A stretch of DNA of 64,000 bases, from the NCBI GenBank assembly GCA_023101885.1, contig JALPQD010000518.1:1237241-1301240 (forward strand), read 5' to 3'. The stretch is from Typhlomys cinereus (taxonomy: Eukaryota > Chordata > Mammalia > Rodentia > Platacanthomyidae). The notes below the pieces were generated by a model, which was given only the letters and a program-made list of their open reading frames with translations, had not been told where the DNA came from and did no database searches. The stretch's first letter is position 1, and every line of letters begins with the position of its first letter. The position numbers were made by a program, and so were the translations under genes. Below are positions 12,361-22,271 of the stretch, one piece after another.

Positions 12361-12608
12361 GTTTTTTAATGTGTTTGTGTGTGTGCATATGCACCTGTGG
12401 AAGTTCAAGAATGACATCAGGAATCATCCTCACTTGCATCTACCTCCTATTTGTTTTACTCTGAGATTTGCCAGGCTCTGTCTTCCAGAGCCAGAAGTGC
12501 AGGCTGCTGCCATTTCCACGTGACATTTTTACATGGAATCCAGATTCTGAACTCAAGCCCTTCTGCTTGAGAGACAGAATCTTAATCCCGCAGGCATCTC
12601 TCTGGCCC
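12361..12608 (-). mobile_element. tRNA-headed SINE, minus strand, old
   Basis: Read on the minus strand it begins near 12608 with the GGCCAGAGAGATG-type head and contains the middle block (ATCCAGATTCTG reversed). It finishes in TG-rich then T-rich sequence at 12361-12395, which is the reversed CA-rich and A-rich tail. It is the same family as 11098 and 18747 and quite diverged. Confidence 0.78.
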
Positions 12609-13469
12609 CTTCCCTGCATATTTGGAAGTTAGGTTGGGTAATTACTAATCTAATAATAACAAAATATATTAGATATTCAAAATGAATATTTACAAGATTT
12701 CTAATCATGAGAAGTACAAGATAAATATATGATATATCTATTATGCATCAATATTTTAAGAGTATGCATAGAATAAAAGAATATTTGTGCATGTTTTATA
12801 TATGTACAAAATGTAGGGGAAAATAGTACTTAAGCTTAGTTCTTTTATCTTTGTATCTAAATGTAGCTAAACATTTCTAACATTTTGGAAATGATTATGT
12901 GGTTTTTACTAGAACTAATACCATTTTTCAAAATTAGTACATCCCATAGATTTCAAAATTATTTCAAAATAGGCAACTTTCTCATTGCTCCAGGAATGAG
13001 TTTGCTACTCAACATGTAAATGAATGTCCGTCAAGCCCATATATTAAACTTTGTGTGAAGCTTAAGTTTCCACTCTCACTGACTAAAAATTAGCTAAACA
13101 AATATTTTATTACATTTATGTTATTAATTGTCATACAATGAAAAGTGGTTCCACAATTCAGTATCGATAGCAAGAAGATATACATTCAAGTGTCTCAATA
13201 GCTGACAATGCTGCATAAAGAAAAACAGCTTATTTCTTTGCATATTCCCATCTTCTCTGTGCAAAGTTAGTTTTGACTTTGATATTCCCTCTACTAAGAG
13301 CTAATGCAAGTACTCTTAATTATTAGGGATGAATTGCATCAGCATCAAGGTTTTTTGTTTGTTTGGAACTGGAAGATGATACCAGTGTATCATGCAGGAG
13401 AAATCAGAAATAAGAAGAAGTATTCTATAAGGTACAGAACAGCCACACAAAACAAATAATCTAGAAGCT
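12609..13469. other. Single-copy AT-rich DNA
   Basis: No feature recognised. Confidence 0.4.
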
Positions 13470-13770
13470 AGTTAGACAAGTGGAAAGCAAAACATATGTT
13501 GTGCAAGCACAAGGTTCTGAGTGTGGATTACCAGCATCCAAGCAAAAAGCAGGAAGTGGCATTGAGAGACAAGTTTGAATCAATGAGTCCCAGGTAGAGC
13601 GAGATAATCTGTCTGAAAATATGAGGAGGAAAGTAACTGAGGAAGACACTTGCCTTCCATTTCTTCTTTGCACTTGTCTGCACACACACATGCAAACAGA
13701 AACACACATGTGTATGTATAGACACATACATAAACAAACACACATGCACATGTATAAATAAATTATCTAA
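13470..13770 (+). mobile_element. Diverged B3/B4-type rodent SINE
   Basis: The 3' part (GGAGGAAAGTAACTGAGGAAGACAC near 13621, counted as separate conserved words) and the CA-rich end at 13677-13752 match the general layout of B3/B4/RSINE1-type elements. The 5' half is badly decayed, so the family call is tentative. Confidence 0.5.
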
Positions 13771-14117
13771 GTAAAAATGCCAAGAAAGAGTGCCAAACTG
13801 AGAAGTTCTGCTACATCTTCATCATTCTAGGAAGGTACTTTATATCATACCAAAAGTAACTTTTTATTATTTTCCTTCATATTCTTAAACTAGGCAAAGA
13901 TAATCCTTCAAGTAAGATTAAAAACACTGAAATTATTCAATGCTCAATAGTATCAAAACTAGGATGAGCAGTGACTTTAAATCAATAGCATTTTAGTGAC
14001 CTATTCATATGACTTTTAAAAAATCTTTAAAACATATACCCAGCATGAGCAAAAAGCATGATTTGTGTATCATTGTGAAATACATTGATTTCGTTACTTT
14101 AATTATTGTTTGTCATG
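13771..14117. other. Single-copy AT-rich DNA
   Basis: No feature recognised. Confidence 0.4.
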
Positions 14118-14315
14118 CTGTCATTGGTGTGTCATCCCAGCTACTCAGGAGACCTAGGCAAGGGGTTCAAAGATTCAATGTCATTCTGAACTATAGTGAG
14201 CTCATGATCATCCACATCTCAAAACAAACAGTAAATGAAAGCTGAGTCTATAGCTCACTGTATCACCTGCCTATTATGCACTAGGCCCTAGGGACAAATT
14301 CCCAATATTGCATAT
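14118..14315 (+). mobile_element. B1-ID composite SINE (B1-dID type)
   Basis: Bases 14130-14205 read as a 7SL-derived B1 segment (CCCAGCTACTCAGGAG, then a run matching the TCAATGTCATTCTGAACTA region). After a short A-rich joint (14218-14236) an ID-like tRNA-Ala-derived segment follows. It has a TAGCTCACTG head, a GCACTAGGCCCTAGGGACAAA B-box region and CCCAATATTGC. Such dimers are known from several rodent families. Both halves are old and CpG-poor. Confidence 0.68.
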
Positions 14316-14474
14316 GTGTGATTATATATGTATAATTTATGTGTGGTTATAGAAGCTATCTATCATCTACCTACCTATGTGAATATTTAATTTATTTGAT
14401 TTCCTTTTGTTTTTTTAATATTTTACAAACATCAATATAAAAAAGGGTTTCATTCATATTACTTGCTTTTCAAC

Positions 14475-14590
14475 ACTTGTATTGAGACAGGGTCATGAAG
14501 TTACACATTATTAGTCTCTAACTTTTGATCCTCCTGCTTCATATCATGTAGTTGGAATTATATAGATGTGCCACCACACCCATCTATACT
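14475..14590 (-). mobile_element. B1-like SINE fragment, minus strand
   Basis: It contains TTGAGACAGGGTC at the left and GTGCCACCACACCCA at the right, the reverse complement of the usual B1 end and start regions. Heavily diverged. Confidence 0.62.
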
Positions 14591-15151
14591 TAAGTTTTAA
14601 GACATAATCATTAACTATATCTCCAATGTCATTTTAACCTTCACAAAAAAGATTAAGAAAATGAAAGATTTCATTGATACAAGGGTAGAGATATCTTTTA
14701 TCCTTATTTTTAACTATCTCATGAAAGGTCTGAATGCAGGAATACAAATTTCCCAATTTTAAACATGAAAAGCAATTTCAGTAGTGAAGAAAAGAAAATC
14801 AACAACAATATTTTATATCAAGCTTAATGAATAATGTATTGCTAAGTGGAACTGAACATTGATTGGGAAAACTTTTAAAAATAATGTTCATAATGCAATA
14901 TAAATTTCAAAGAATACCTTTTTCATCTTTCATTTTCCTTTTTGCTTTGATTTAAGATGAGTCTTATTCTCCAGAAAACATTAACTCTCAGTGCTTACTC
15001 ATGACAAGATAGAATATACACTCCAATTAGTTATGATGCACTGCTCGTGACTTGATTTCCTCCTGGGGAATTCTCATAAAACTGTGAAAATATCTCCTTT
15101 GTGTGCATGTGTGGCTCGTGCATTTGTGCATGAGTATGTGCAAGTGTGTGT

Positions 15152-15191
<40 letters not shown>

Positions 15192-16317
15192 CCAAAAGTT
15201 GCTCAGACAATTCATTTGTATCAATACCTTTACAACATACTTTTTCAGAGTAATCTTTCACTGAGCTTGGGAGATCATTAATTCTGCTATATTGGCTGGG
15301 CAGCAGGTTTCAAAGATTCTTTTCCCTACCTTCACAGTGCTGGCGTTTACTCACACTACTGCCCCAGTTTTTCACATGGTTACTGAGGGTCTGAACTCAG
15401 GTACTCAATCTTTCACAAGTACTTTTGCCAGCCATGAAATTATTTCTTATTAATATTAATTTATCATATTTCATGTAAGCATCAACGCAGTGTCTCAAGG
15501 ATTGATACTTTCTGTAAACATTTTCCTTTCTAATGTCCTCTGTTGGTGTACTCTACAGAGAGATATTAAGTTCAGACTATATTGTCATTTTTAGTCATAA
15601 AAAAGGAAGTCATTGGAACAACTGATTTTATGGGAAAGACCTAAGTATATAAATTCTAAACTGAGAACAGAATAGATACAATATGATCATAATCTGAAGG
15701 ATACTTCTTATTCCTTGTTTTGCAAAGACAAGACTTGTATTTCTAAAACCTTTTTTTCCATTGCTGAGGACTACTTTGGAAAAGAAGCCACTTAAAATGA
15801 CTTATTAAGTAATCTAATGTTTGTAGACTGAAATCTACTATGTTTTACTCAACCACTGCCAGCTGCATGCTATGAAAAGTTACTACAAAAGAGTAAATGG
15901 TATTTTGTGAACTTCCACCAAAACGAAATATATCTGAAACATGTACACCCGCACATATATTGACTGCTGAAATTTACATACATGCCTGCACACACATTCA
16001 CACACAGCTCACACACAGCTCACACACATGCTCACACACAGCATATTTTAATTACAGGTATCTCTATAACTCACTAAAAATGTTTCACAACTATTGTTGC
16101 TCGTATTTTTCCATTGGAGATTCTCACGTTCTTTACAAGGTTGCTTTCTGTTTGGGTTTGTCTTATTTTTTTGTTTTAATTATTCATAGCACTGAATATT
16201 GAATCTAGTACTTCAGGCATGGTATCTTCAGGCAAGTTTTATCTTCACTCCCTTCACTCATTTCTTCTCCTTTTCTTTCTTTCTTCCCTCTTCCTCCTCC
16301 TCTTCCTTCTTTTTTTT
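14591..16317. other. Single-copy AT-rich DNA with microsatellites
   Basis: It holds a TG repeat (see next entry) and, near 15988-16043, a short CA-rich minisatellite built on an ~10-bp CACACAGCT unit. No coding feature. Confidence 0.4.
15144..15189 (+). repeat. (TG)n microsatellite
   Basis: About 23 TG units with one TA interruption. It is not clearly part of a SINE. Confidence 0.95.
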
Positions 16318-16437
16318 CATTAATAAGACACACACTATTAGTTCAAGCAGCCCTTGAACTTGAGGTCTTCCTGCCTCAGCAACTTGAATAGCTGCAGTTA
16401 CTAGCATGCCTCACAGGCCTAGTTTGCAAGGCTTGTT
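16318..16437 (-). mobile_element. B1-like SINE fragment, minus strand
   Basis: CCCTTGAACTTGAGGTCTTC, CTGCCTCAGC and the following AGCTGCAGTTACTAGCATGC are the reverse-complement B1 core. It is preceded by a T-rich/pyrimidine tract (16265-16318). Confidence 0.7.
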
Positions 16438-17789
16438 TGAATGCAAGCAAACAAACAACAGCAACAACAAAAACACTTGCATAGGACTTAATAAGGAAAC
16501 GTATTTGATATCTATAGAATTCCAGAATTACAGTGGTCCATTAGGGGCTGGAGGCCACCCAGAAAGTTGAAATCAGTCACAGAGAACTTGGTTCTCTTTG
16601 CTTTATATCTACTTACAATATCTGGTTATTATACCATCTGACATGAAGAGAAAACAAACATGGAAGAGGAAAATTCTCAAAGAGAGACTCTGGGACTTAC
16701 TTTTCTGTGGCTAGTTAAGTGACCTTGAATAAGTCACTTCTCTCTCCCTAAGCAAAATGTTGGGCTTATTACTAATTTCAGCACACATTAAATGTAAAAT
16801 TTAAGCAACCTGTATATTCAAAGAGGATCAAAAAACTTATTCAATATTTAATGAGTACTTTTTATGTGCCAGGCTTCATGCCCACAATGACAAAACATGA
16901 AGAATGACTGTGTTTCTTCTACAAGCTGACTCCAAACACTGAGGAGTCTGAGTAAGTCTGGTAGAGATCAGGCCCCTGAGTCATTACAGCATGATGCTCA
17001 GCTGGGTGCCTCCTGTCTCAACTTGGGCAGTGAAAAGTGAGGAGTTCGCAGAAATTCTTGAAAAAAAAATTATGCAGAAAATTGTCTGACACCACTGCAA
17101 ATCATTATTCACCATCACTGGCTGCCAAGATAGATACAGCAAAGATCAAAGCTTAACTTTCAGGGTAGATACAATTCTCAACAGCAAAACTCAAAGCAGG
17201 ATTTACCATTATAGAGATGATTATCTTTAAAATGTTCACTTTTATCATTCCCATACAACCCTGAATGTTCTTGAAATGTTAATGATTGTTCATGGTTGCT
17301 AGAATAGGAGTTATATTCTCCAATGGGTAATTCACAGACACTTGCTGGAAGGGAGTTTAAGGGAAAGGAAGGGAGATAAAAGTGGGAAATGGTGTGTATT
17401 AAATATAGTCATGATACATAGTACTTATGTATGTAACTATAAAAAGTTACATAAAAATTATTCAAATAGAAATAAATGTTTATTTTAATATATATTTAAA
17501 CATTTCTAAATAGCAAATGAACTTGATGTACATTGTCTTCAAGAAATGCTTCCTAGGTCTTCAGTTTCTAAGTCTTCATTTGGCTTAAAGCTTTTACTTT
17601 CCTGGTATTATTGAAGGCACTCAAGGATCCAGGATGCTCAGTCACTGTCAGGTCACAGCAGAATAATAATATTTCTCAGATAAATGAAAAATATGATTTG
17701 ATATAAAAAGCCTAACTGATATTATGCTCAACTCTTCACAGCTCTTTTTTCCTGAGCTTTTTTTCAGGGTCATAGTAACCCTGATCAGA
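16438..17789. other. Single-copy AT-rich DNA
   Basis: No coding or RNA feature recognised. Confidence 0.4.
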
Positions 17790-17985
17790 ATGTAACACAC
17801 ATCCTCTCACCCACTGCTCCTCACATTACTGTCTTCACATCCACACTGTCTCCTCATATCACATGTTCCCATACATCACATGTCCTGATACACCCAATGC
17901 TCCTCACATCATATATCCTTACACACATTACTGTTCCATACATAACATGTCAGATACCTACTGCTCCACACATTGCATGTTCTTA
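17790..17985. repeat. Degenerate CACAT/TGCTCC-rich minisatellite
   Basis: Words such as CACATGT, ACTGCTCC and CTCACAT recur at irregular intervals of roughly 25-40 bp. The last unit (17947-17985) reappears at 20355-20394, flanking the whole block in between. More of the same vocabulary continues to about 20450. Confidence 0.6.
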
Positions 17986-18007
17986 TTTTTTTTTCTAAGC
18001 TTGTCTT

Positions 18008-18013
18008 TTTATT
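18008..18013 (-). terminator. Polyadenylation signal AATAAA (minus strand)
   Basis: TTTATT on the plus strand, 14-22 bases from the minus-strand poly(A) run at 17986-17994. That is the normal signal-to-tail spacing. Confidence 0.6.
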
Positions 18014-18746
18014 GACAAGGTCATGGAGTGAAAGCAATTTAAACTTGAATCAATTTGTCTCCTATGTCCAGTTGCCTTTTTGCTAAAACTCCCTGCCCTC
18101 CTGTAGGGAAAACCCAGAAAGAATATAACAAAAGAACATTTCTTAAATCCCCAGATCATTTTAAGGGATAACGCCTTCTCCTTTCTTCATGTTCCAGAAG
18201 CTTACTATCTGACTTTTGATCCCAAGCATATTAGAGGCTTTGCTAACAGCCTTTTTCTTCACGAAGACATCCCATACACGAAATAGTTCTCTATTTGGCT
18301 TATGAAAAACCTAGTATGAAGGTGTAAATAGCAATGCATTTGATGAGAGTGGCACCTGTTCATTTGATATTTTTATTATTTGGAAATACATCTGTAGTAA
18401 TTTTAGAAGCCTTTATTTATTTTTTTTACTTTTATTTTTCTTTCTGTTTCAAGAACTTTCCAAGTCATTGCACAGCAAAAGGAATGAGGAAGAAACCCAG
18501 GTGCAAACTATCTGTCGGCAGTATATTAAAAGAAATCTGACATAAATTTCCCAAACCTTTAAATATTTTATAATATATTTTAAAATAAAGAAGCTTCTTT
18601 TTTATTTTTATTTTTTGCTTAAAGTTTGCTTTTATTGCAATACTGAAACATTATTTATAATATCAAGAAAACCTCTTTAGAAAGAGCTAGTACTAGGAGT
18701 TGGGGACAGAACAAGTTCCTTCATATTAATTATAAAAGCTCTTATA

Positions 18747-18948
18747 TGGGCTGGAGAGGTGGCTCAGGGGTTAAGCCTCCGCCTTGCAGGCGGAAGGTCC
18801 TGAGTTCGGATCCCAGATCCCACGTATAGACGCCAGGCGGAGGTGGGGGCACCCTGCGCTTCTGGTCCTGGTAGGGCGGAGCCTGTGAATCCCGGGGCAG
18901 AAGGAGGTGGAGGCGTCCATGGTGGTTCGCGAATTCGTCCGTGGTTCT

Positions 18949-18986
<38 letters not shown>

Positions 18987-19065
18987 GCGCGCGCGCACGT
19001 AAACACACGCACATGCACACAGTTGAATAAATAATAATAATAATAATAAAAAGTTTAAAAAAAAA
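18747..19065 (+). mobile_element. Young full-length CpG-rich tRNA-headed SINE
   Basis: The 5' end GGGCTGGAGAGGTGGCTCAG resembles B2-superfamily heads. A-box-like TGGCTCAGGGG lies at 18760-18770 and B-box-like GAGTTCGGATCCC near 18803-18814, the two internal polymerase III promoter elements. A GC-rich body with many CpGs follows (to about 18945), then a CA run passing into CG repeats (18954-18996), then an AAT/A-rich tail. It has a perfect 13-bp TSD AAAAGCTCTTATA at 18734-18746 and 19066-19078. Little CpG decay indicates a recent insertion. The tRNA part is a SINE head, not a functional tRNA. Transcription by polymerase III and movement by L1 proteins are inferred. Confidence 0.93.
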
Positions 19066-19145
19066 AAAAGCTCTTATAAAAGTTCTTCCTAAATATGCAT
19101 ACTATAGGACTGCATTAAGACTGGTAAAACATAATGTAAAGTGTT

Positions 19146-20354
19146 TTATTTTTTGTTGTTGCTGTTTTATTTTTTGTTTTTTTTTATTTTTCTGCTCATA
19201 CAAACGTAATAGGAACCCCTGTCCCCTCCCTCCCTCCATCCCTCTCTGGACCTCCCTGCTCCCTCCCCCCTTTGCTCCTTCCTTTCCCCCCTCCCTCCTT
19301 TTCTCCCAGTGCCCCTTCCCCCATCTCTGAAGCATCCTTTAATGTGTATATCAAACTTTCCTCCTTCCTGATGAAGTGTAAGGACTCTGTGGCAATTCCT
19401 AGAACTCTTTCTTGTGTTCCCCTTAAGTATAGGAACACTATTGTGACTGTTAATCCCTTGCTTCTAAGGAGCCTAGTGCTTTTAGTCCATGCTAGAATTT
19501 GAGGGGTCAATGATATGCTGGTCATTGTGCAGATCATGCAGAGTCCTATTATAATTGCTTGGGCCCTAAATTGTGTGGAGTAGCTTGCATATCATGACTC
19601 CGCCCATCCTTGTGCTCTTGCAATCTTACTGCCCCCTCTTCGGCAAATTTCCCTGAGCTTCAGGATGGGGAGAGATTAGGCAGGGCTGAAACCAGGTGAT
19701 TGATATAGAGTCTCTGATGTTCTGAATTATGGTTTGTGGATTTTTTTTTCAGTTTTGCTGTTGCTACAATGCCCTTGGCTCCATCCTGATGGGTATTGGA
19801 TGTCAACCCCCTGGCCAGATATAAAAACCTATTAAATTAGAGTCTTGTTATAAGAGTATATTCAAAAGTAGATGGAATAAAAGTAGTAGACCATGTGAGA
19901 GAGGGGTTAATCACCCATTTGCAAAATGGTCATCGTCTATCTGGCAGCCTGTATGCCCTCCCACTCTGGTGAGATAGTACCCCATCAGCTGCAAATGATC
20001 AGGAAGGAAAGTCTGTGAATTTAACCAGATGTCTCATTACTTACTTGCAGTCCTTGATGGGGGCCTAGTTTCTCTGCTGTAACATGGTCCCCTCTCTTTG
20101 TTTCTGGTGGGGCCCTCCTTCCCCATCCCTCCTGTTTATAATCTTTACAATTACTGTAGGTATTACAGAAATTTGTCTGTGAGTGTATCTAAGTGGGTTT
20201 GGTACTATGATCCACCTATTAAGGAGTACATACGGTGCTTAATTTTCTGTGTCTGGAATACTTCACTCAATATAATTCCATCCATTTCCCGGCAAATTAC
20301 ATTAATTCATCATTTTTGATGGCTGAATAGTATTCCATTGTATAAATGTACCAT
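19146..20354 (-). mobile_element. 5'-truncated L1 3' end, minus strand
   Basis: It reads on the minus strand from the last ORF2 codons (stop at 20205-20207) through a full 3' UTR with the G-rich tract (plus-strand C-rich 19218-19322) to a tail rich in A (plus-strand T, 19146-19195). Its placement in a larger unit is described in the 17986-20354 entry. Confidence 0.88.
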
Positions 20355-20394
20355 ATGTCAGATACCTACTGCTCCACGCACCCGCATGTTCTTA

Positions 20395-20857
20395 TATACA
20401 TGTTCTACACATATTGCATGTTCTCATATATCCACCTCTTCCACATGATCTCAATCTCAGACCAGAGTAAAAAAATTTAAATTAACCTATTTTATATCTA
20501 AATGATGTGACTGTTGCTCATCAATAGCTAATAAAAGATTTCCAAACAAATTCTGTTATAAGATGCCTTATGTTATAAATGAAGATATTCACATTTTATT
20601 TGTACTTTTTAAGCCAACACATGAAAACAATGCTTAATGATCCTTGCTTGTTTTACATTAAATATGATCATATCTTTGGACTGCAAATTGTTCAAGAAAT
20701 GTTTCTTTTCTACCTCACAATTGATACCCAGTTTTTAATCTGTTTTATATTTTTTCTCTCTGTTATTTCCTGCTGTTCTTATACTGTTGGGATGTTAACA
20801 TTCAACTGCACCACCGTCTTGAAAGTGCCCTAAGAGCTGCACATTCTTCCATACCAT
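20395..20857. other. Single-copy AT-rich DNA
   Basis: Minisatellite words persist to about 20450. After that nothing is recognised. Confidence 0.4.
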
Positions 20858-21433
20858 GTTAGTTTTGCAGCACTCCCTGGCCCAAGACTTGGTTGACTTG
20901 GGCAACCTGAGAGTAAGAGACCCCTGTATTTCTCCAGGAATTACTTAGAAAAACTGTGAAAAATAATTTTGCATCATTTTGTCTTTCAGCCCCCAAATGA
21001 CACAAATCACATTTATTTTGTTGTAGAACAGAGATCACATGGGCTTACCATGTCTTTTCTTACTGACAGTTCCTGATAACTGTCTCAGGGAAACAGTAAA
21101 AGTAAAGGATTTTCTTTTCAATATTTACCACAATAGTTAGTTTTGCAGCACTCCCTGCCCCAAGACCTACTGACTTGTTTCTGACTTCCTTGGGCAATCT
21201 GAAAGTAAGAGACCCCTGTATTTCCCCAGGAATTACTCAGGAAAATTATGAAAGACAATTTTGCTTGCTTTTCATTTTGTCTTCCAGCCACCAAATCACA
21301 CAAATCACATTTATTTTGTTGTAGAACAGAGATCACATGGGCTTACCTTGTGTTTTGTTATTGACAGCTCCTGATGACTGTCTCAGGGAAACAGTAAAAG
21401 TAAAGAATTTGACACTCAATATTTACCACAGTA
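20858..21433 (+). repeat. Two-copy tandem duplication, unit about 280-300 bp
   Basis: Copy 1 (20858-21135) and copy 2 (21136-21433) both start GTTAGTTTTGCAGCACTCCC. They share many blocks in the same order, for example GTAAGAGACCCCTGTATTT, ATCACATGGGCTTACC, CTGTCTCAGGGAAACAGTAA and CAATATTTACCACA. Copy 2 has about 20 extra bases spread over two short insertions. I do not recognise the sequence as L1, SINE or an LTR. Confidence 0.92.
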
Positions 21434-22254
21434 AAATTTATTCAAAGCACAAAAACTGAAAAAACACAAAGTCCACTGAAAGTTTAAAACTAAAATAAAG
21501 TCTTTGGAGATACCAGCAAGTTCTCTCATTACCATCTCAATCCCCCAAATAAAAAAGCTAACCTAAACCTTCCATGATACAAAATACAGACTCACTCATG
21601 AAATGTAAAACAATGTTAAGAGTCCTGAAAGTACCACCTGAGTTGAGTCTCCAGTTATGAGTCAACCATCTGACTTGACACTAACTTCTATTAGATTTCA
21701 GGTAATCAACTGAGTCTATCTGGACTGCCCTTTTTATAGCACAGGCACCTATTACAAGATTTCTTTGTGGTCTGTTTTTGATTATTTCATTTTCTTATTG
21801 AAAGTATCCATTAAAGTTTACAATTGCCTTTGTACAAGCAATTAATTTATCCCAAAATTAACTCACAATTGCTTATTACCTTTGATGTATCATAAAAGTA
21901 TATTACAAAATATGTCAATCTGATTTGTTCAGGATTGCTTAATATGAAGCACTAAGTCTCAAAAACAAAGAATGTTGTCTTCTGAATGCTTCATATCATA
22001 TGCATATAGTTTTCATGAAGAAAATGTATTCAATTTAGTGTATAATGTAAGAACTCAAGAAGAGTTTATTAAAACCTTCCTCACGTACAGGATATCTGAC
22101 TTAAATTTGCCTGCCTGATAGCCAGATGAACCCATATACTCCTCAAAGTTCATCTTATCTTGAAGTTCATGTCTTTGTCTGGATTTGAGCTCTATCTGTC
22201 AAAAGTGAATCCATAATTTTTCTCCATTATTCAACTTATATTGACAGTCTTGAT
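21434..22254. other. Single-copy AT-rich DNA
   Basis: No feature recognised. The last bases merge into the TSD of the next L1. Confidence 0.4.
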
Positions 22255-22271
22255 AAAAGAAAGCAAATTAT

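Larger units (their letters stand above)
17986..20354 (-). mobile_element. Candidate L1 with 3'-transduced flanking DNA (minus strand)
   Basis: On the minus strand this block reads: truncated L1 3' end (20354 to about 19191), an A-rich L1 tail (19190-19146), about 0.8 kb of non-L1 DNA, an AATAAA signal (18008-18013 reversed) and then a second poly(A) of 9 bases (17986-17994). The block is flanked by a ~39-bp direct repeat, 17947-17985 and 20355-20394, with a few differences. This fits readthrough of the L1 signal, use of a downstream signal, and insertion of the joint RNA. Alternatives are separate insertions, or flanks that are merely minisatellite units. A younger SINE (18747-19065) lies inside. 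Confidence 0.5.

Noticed and set aside
13461..13751. Cysteine/valine-rich minus-strand ORFs
   Set aside because: They are translations of a CA-rich SINE end, with low-complexity residues and no family match.
17995..18340. Processed pseudogene on the minus strand (has AATAAA and poly(A))
   Set aside because: I could not match its translation to any known protein, and the L1 3' transduction model explains signal, tail and flanking repeat together. It remains possible.
18749..18825. tRNA-like sequence with A and B boxes
   Set aside because: It is the head of a SINE with TSD and A-rich tail. It lacks a complete cloverleaf that I could draw, and recurs in the other copies.
20579..20833. 84-codon hydrophobic plus-strand ORF in single-copy DNA
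   Set aside because: It is AT-rich, with no homologue in the window, no codon bias or promoter; consistent with chance.
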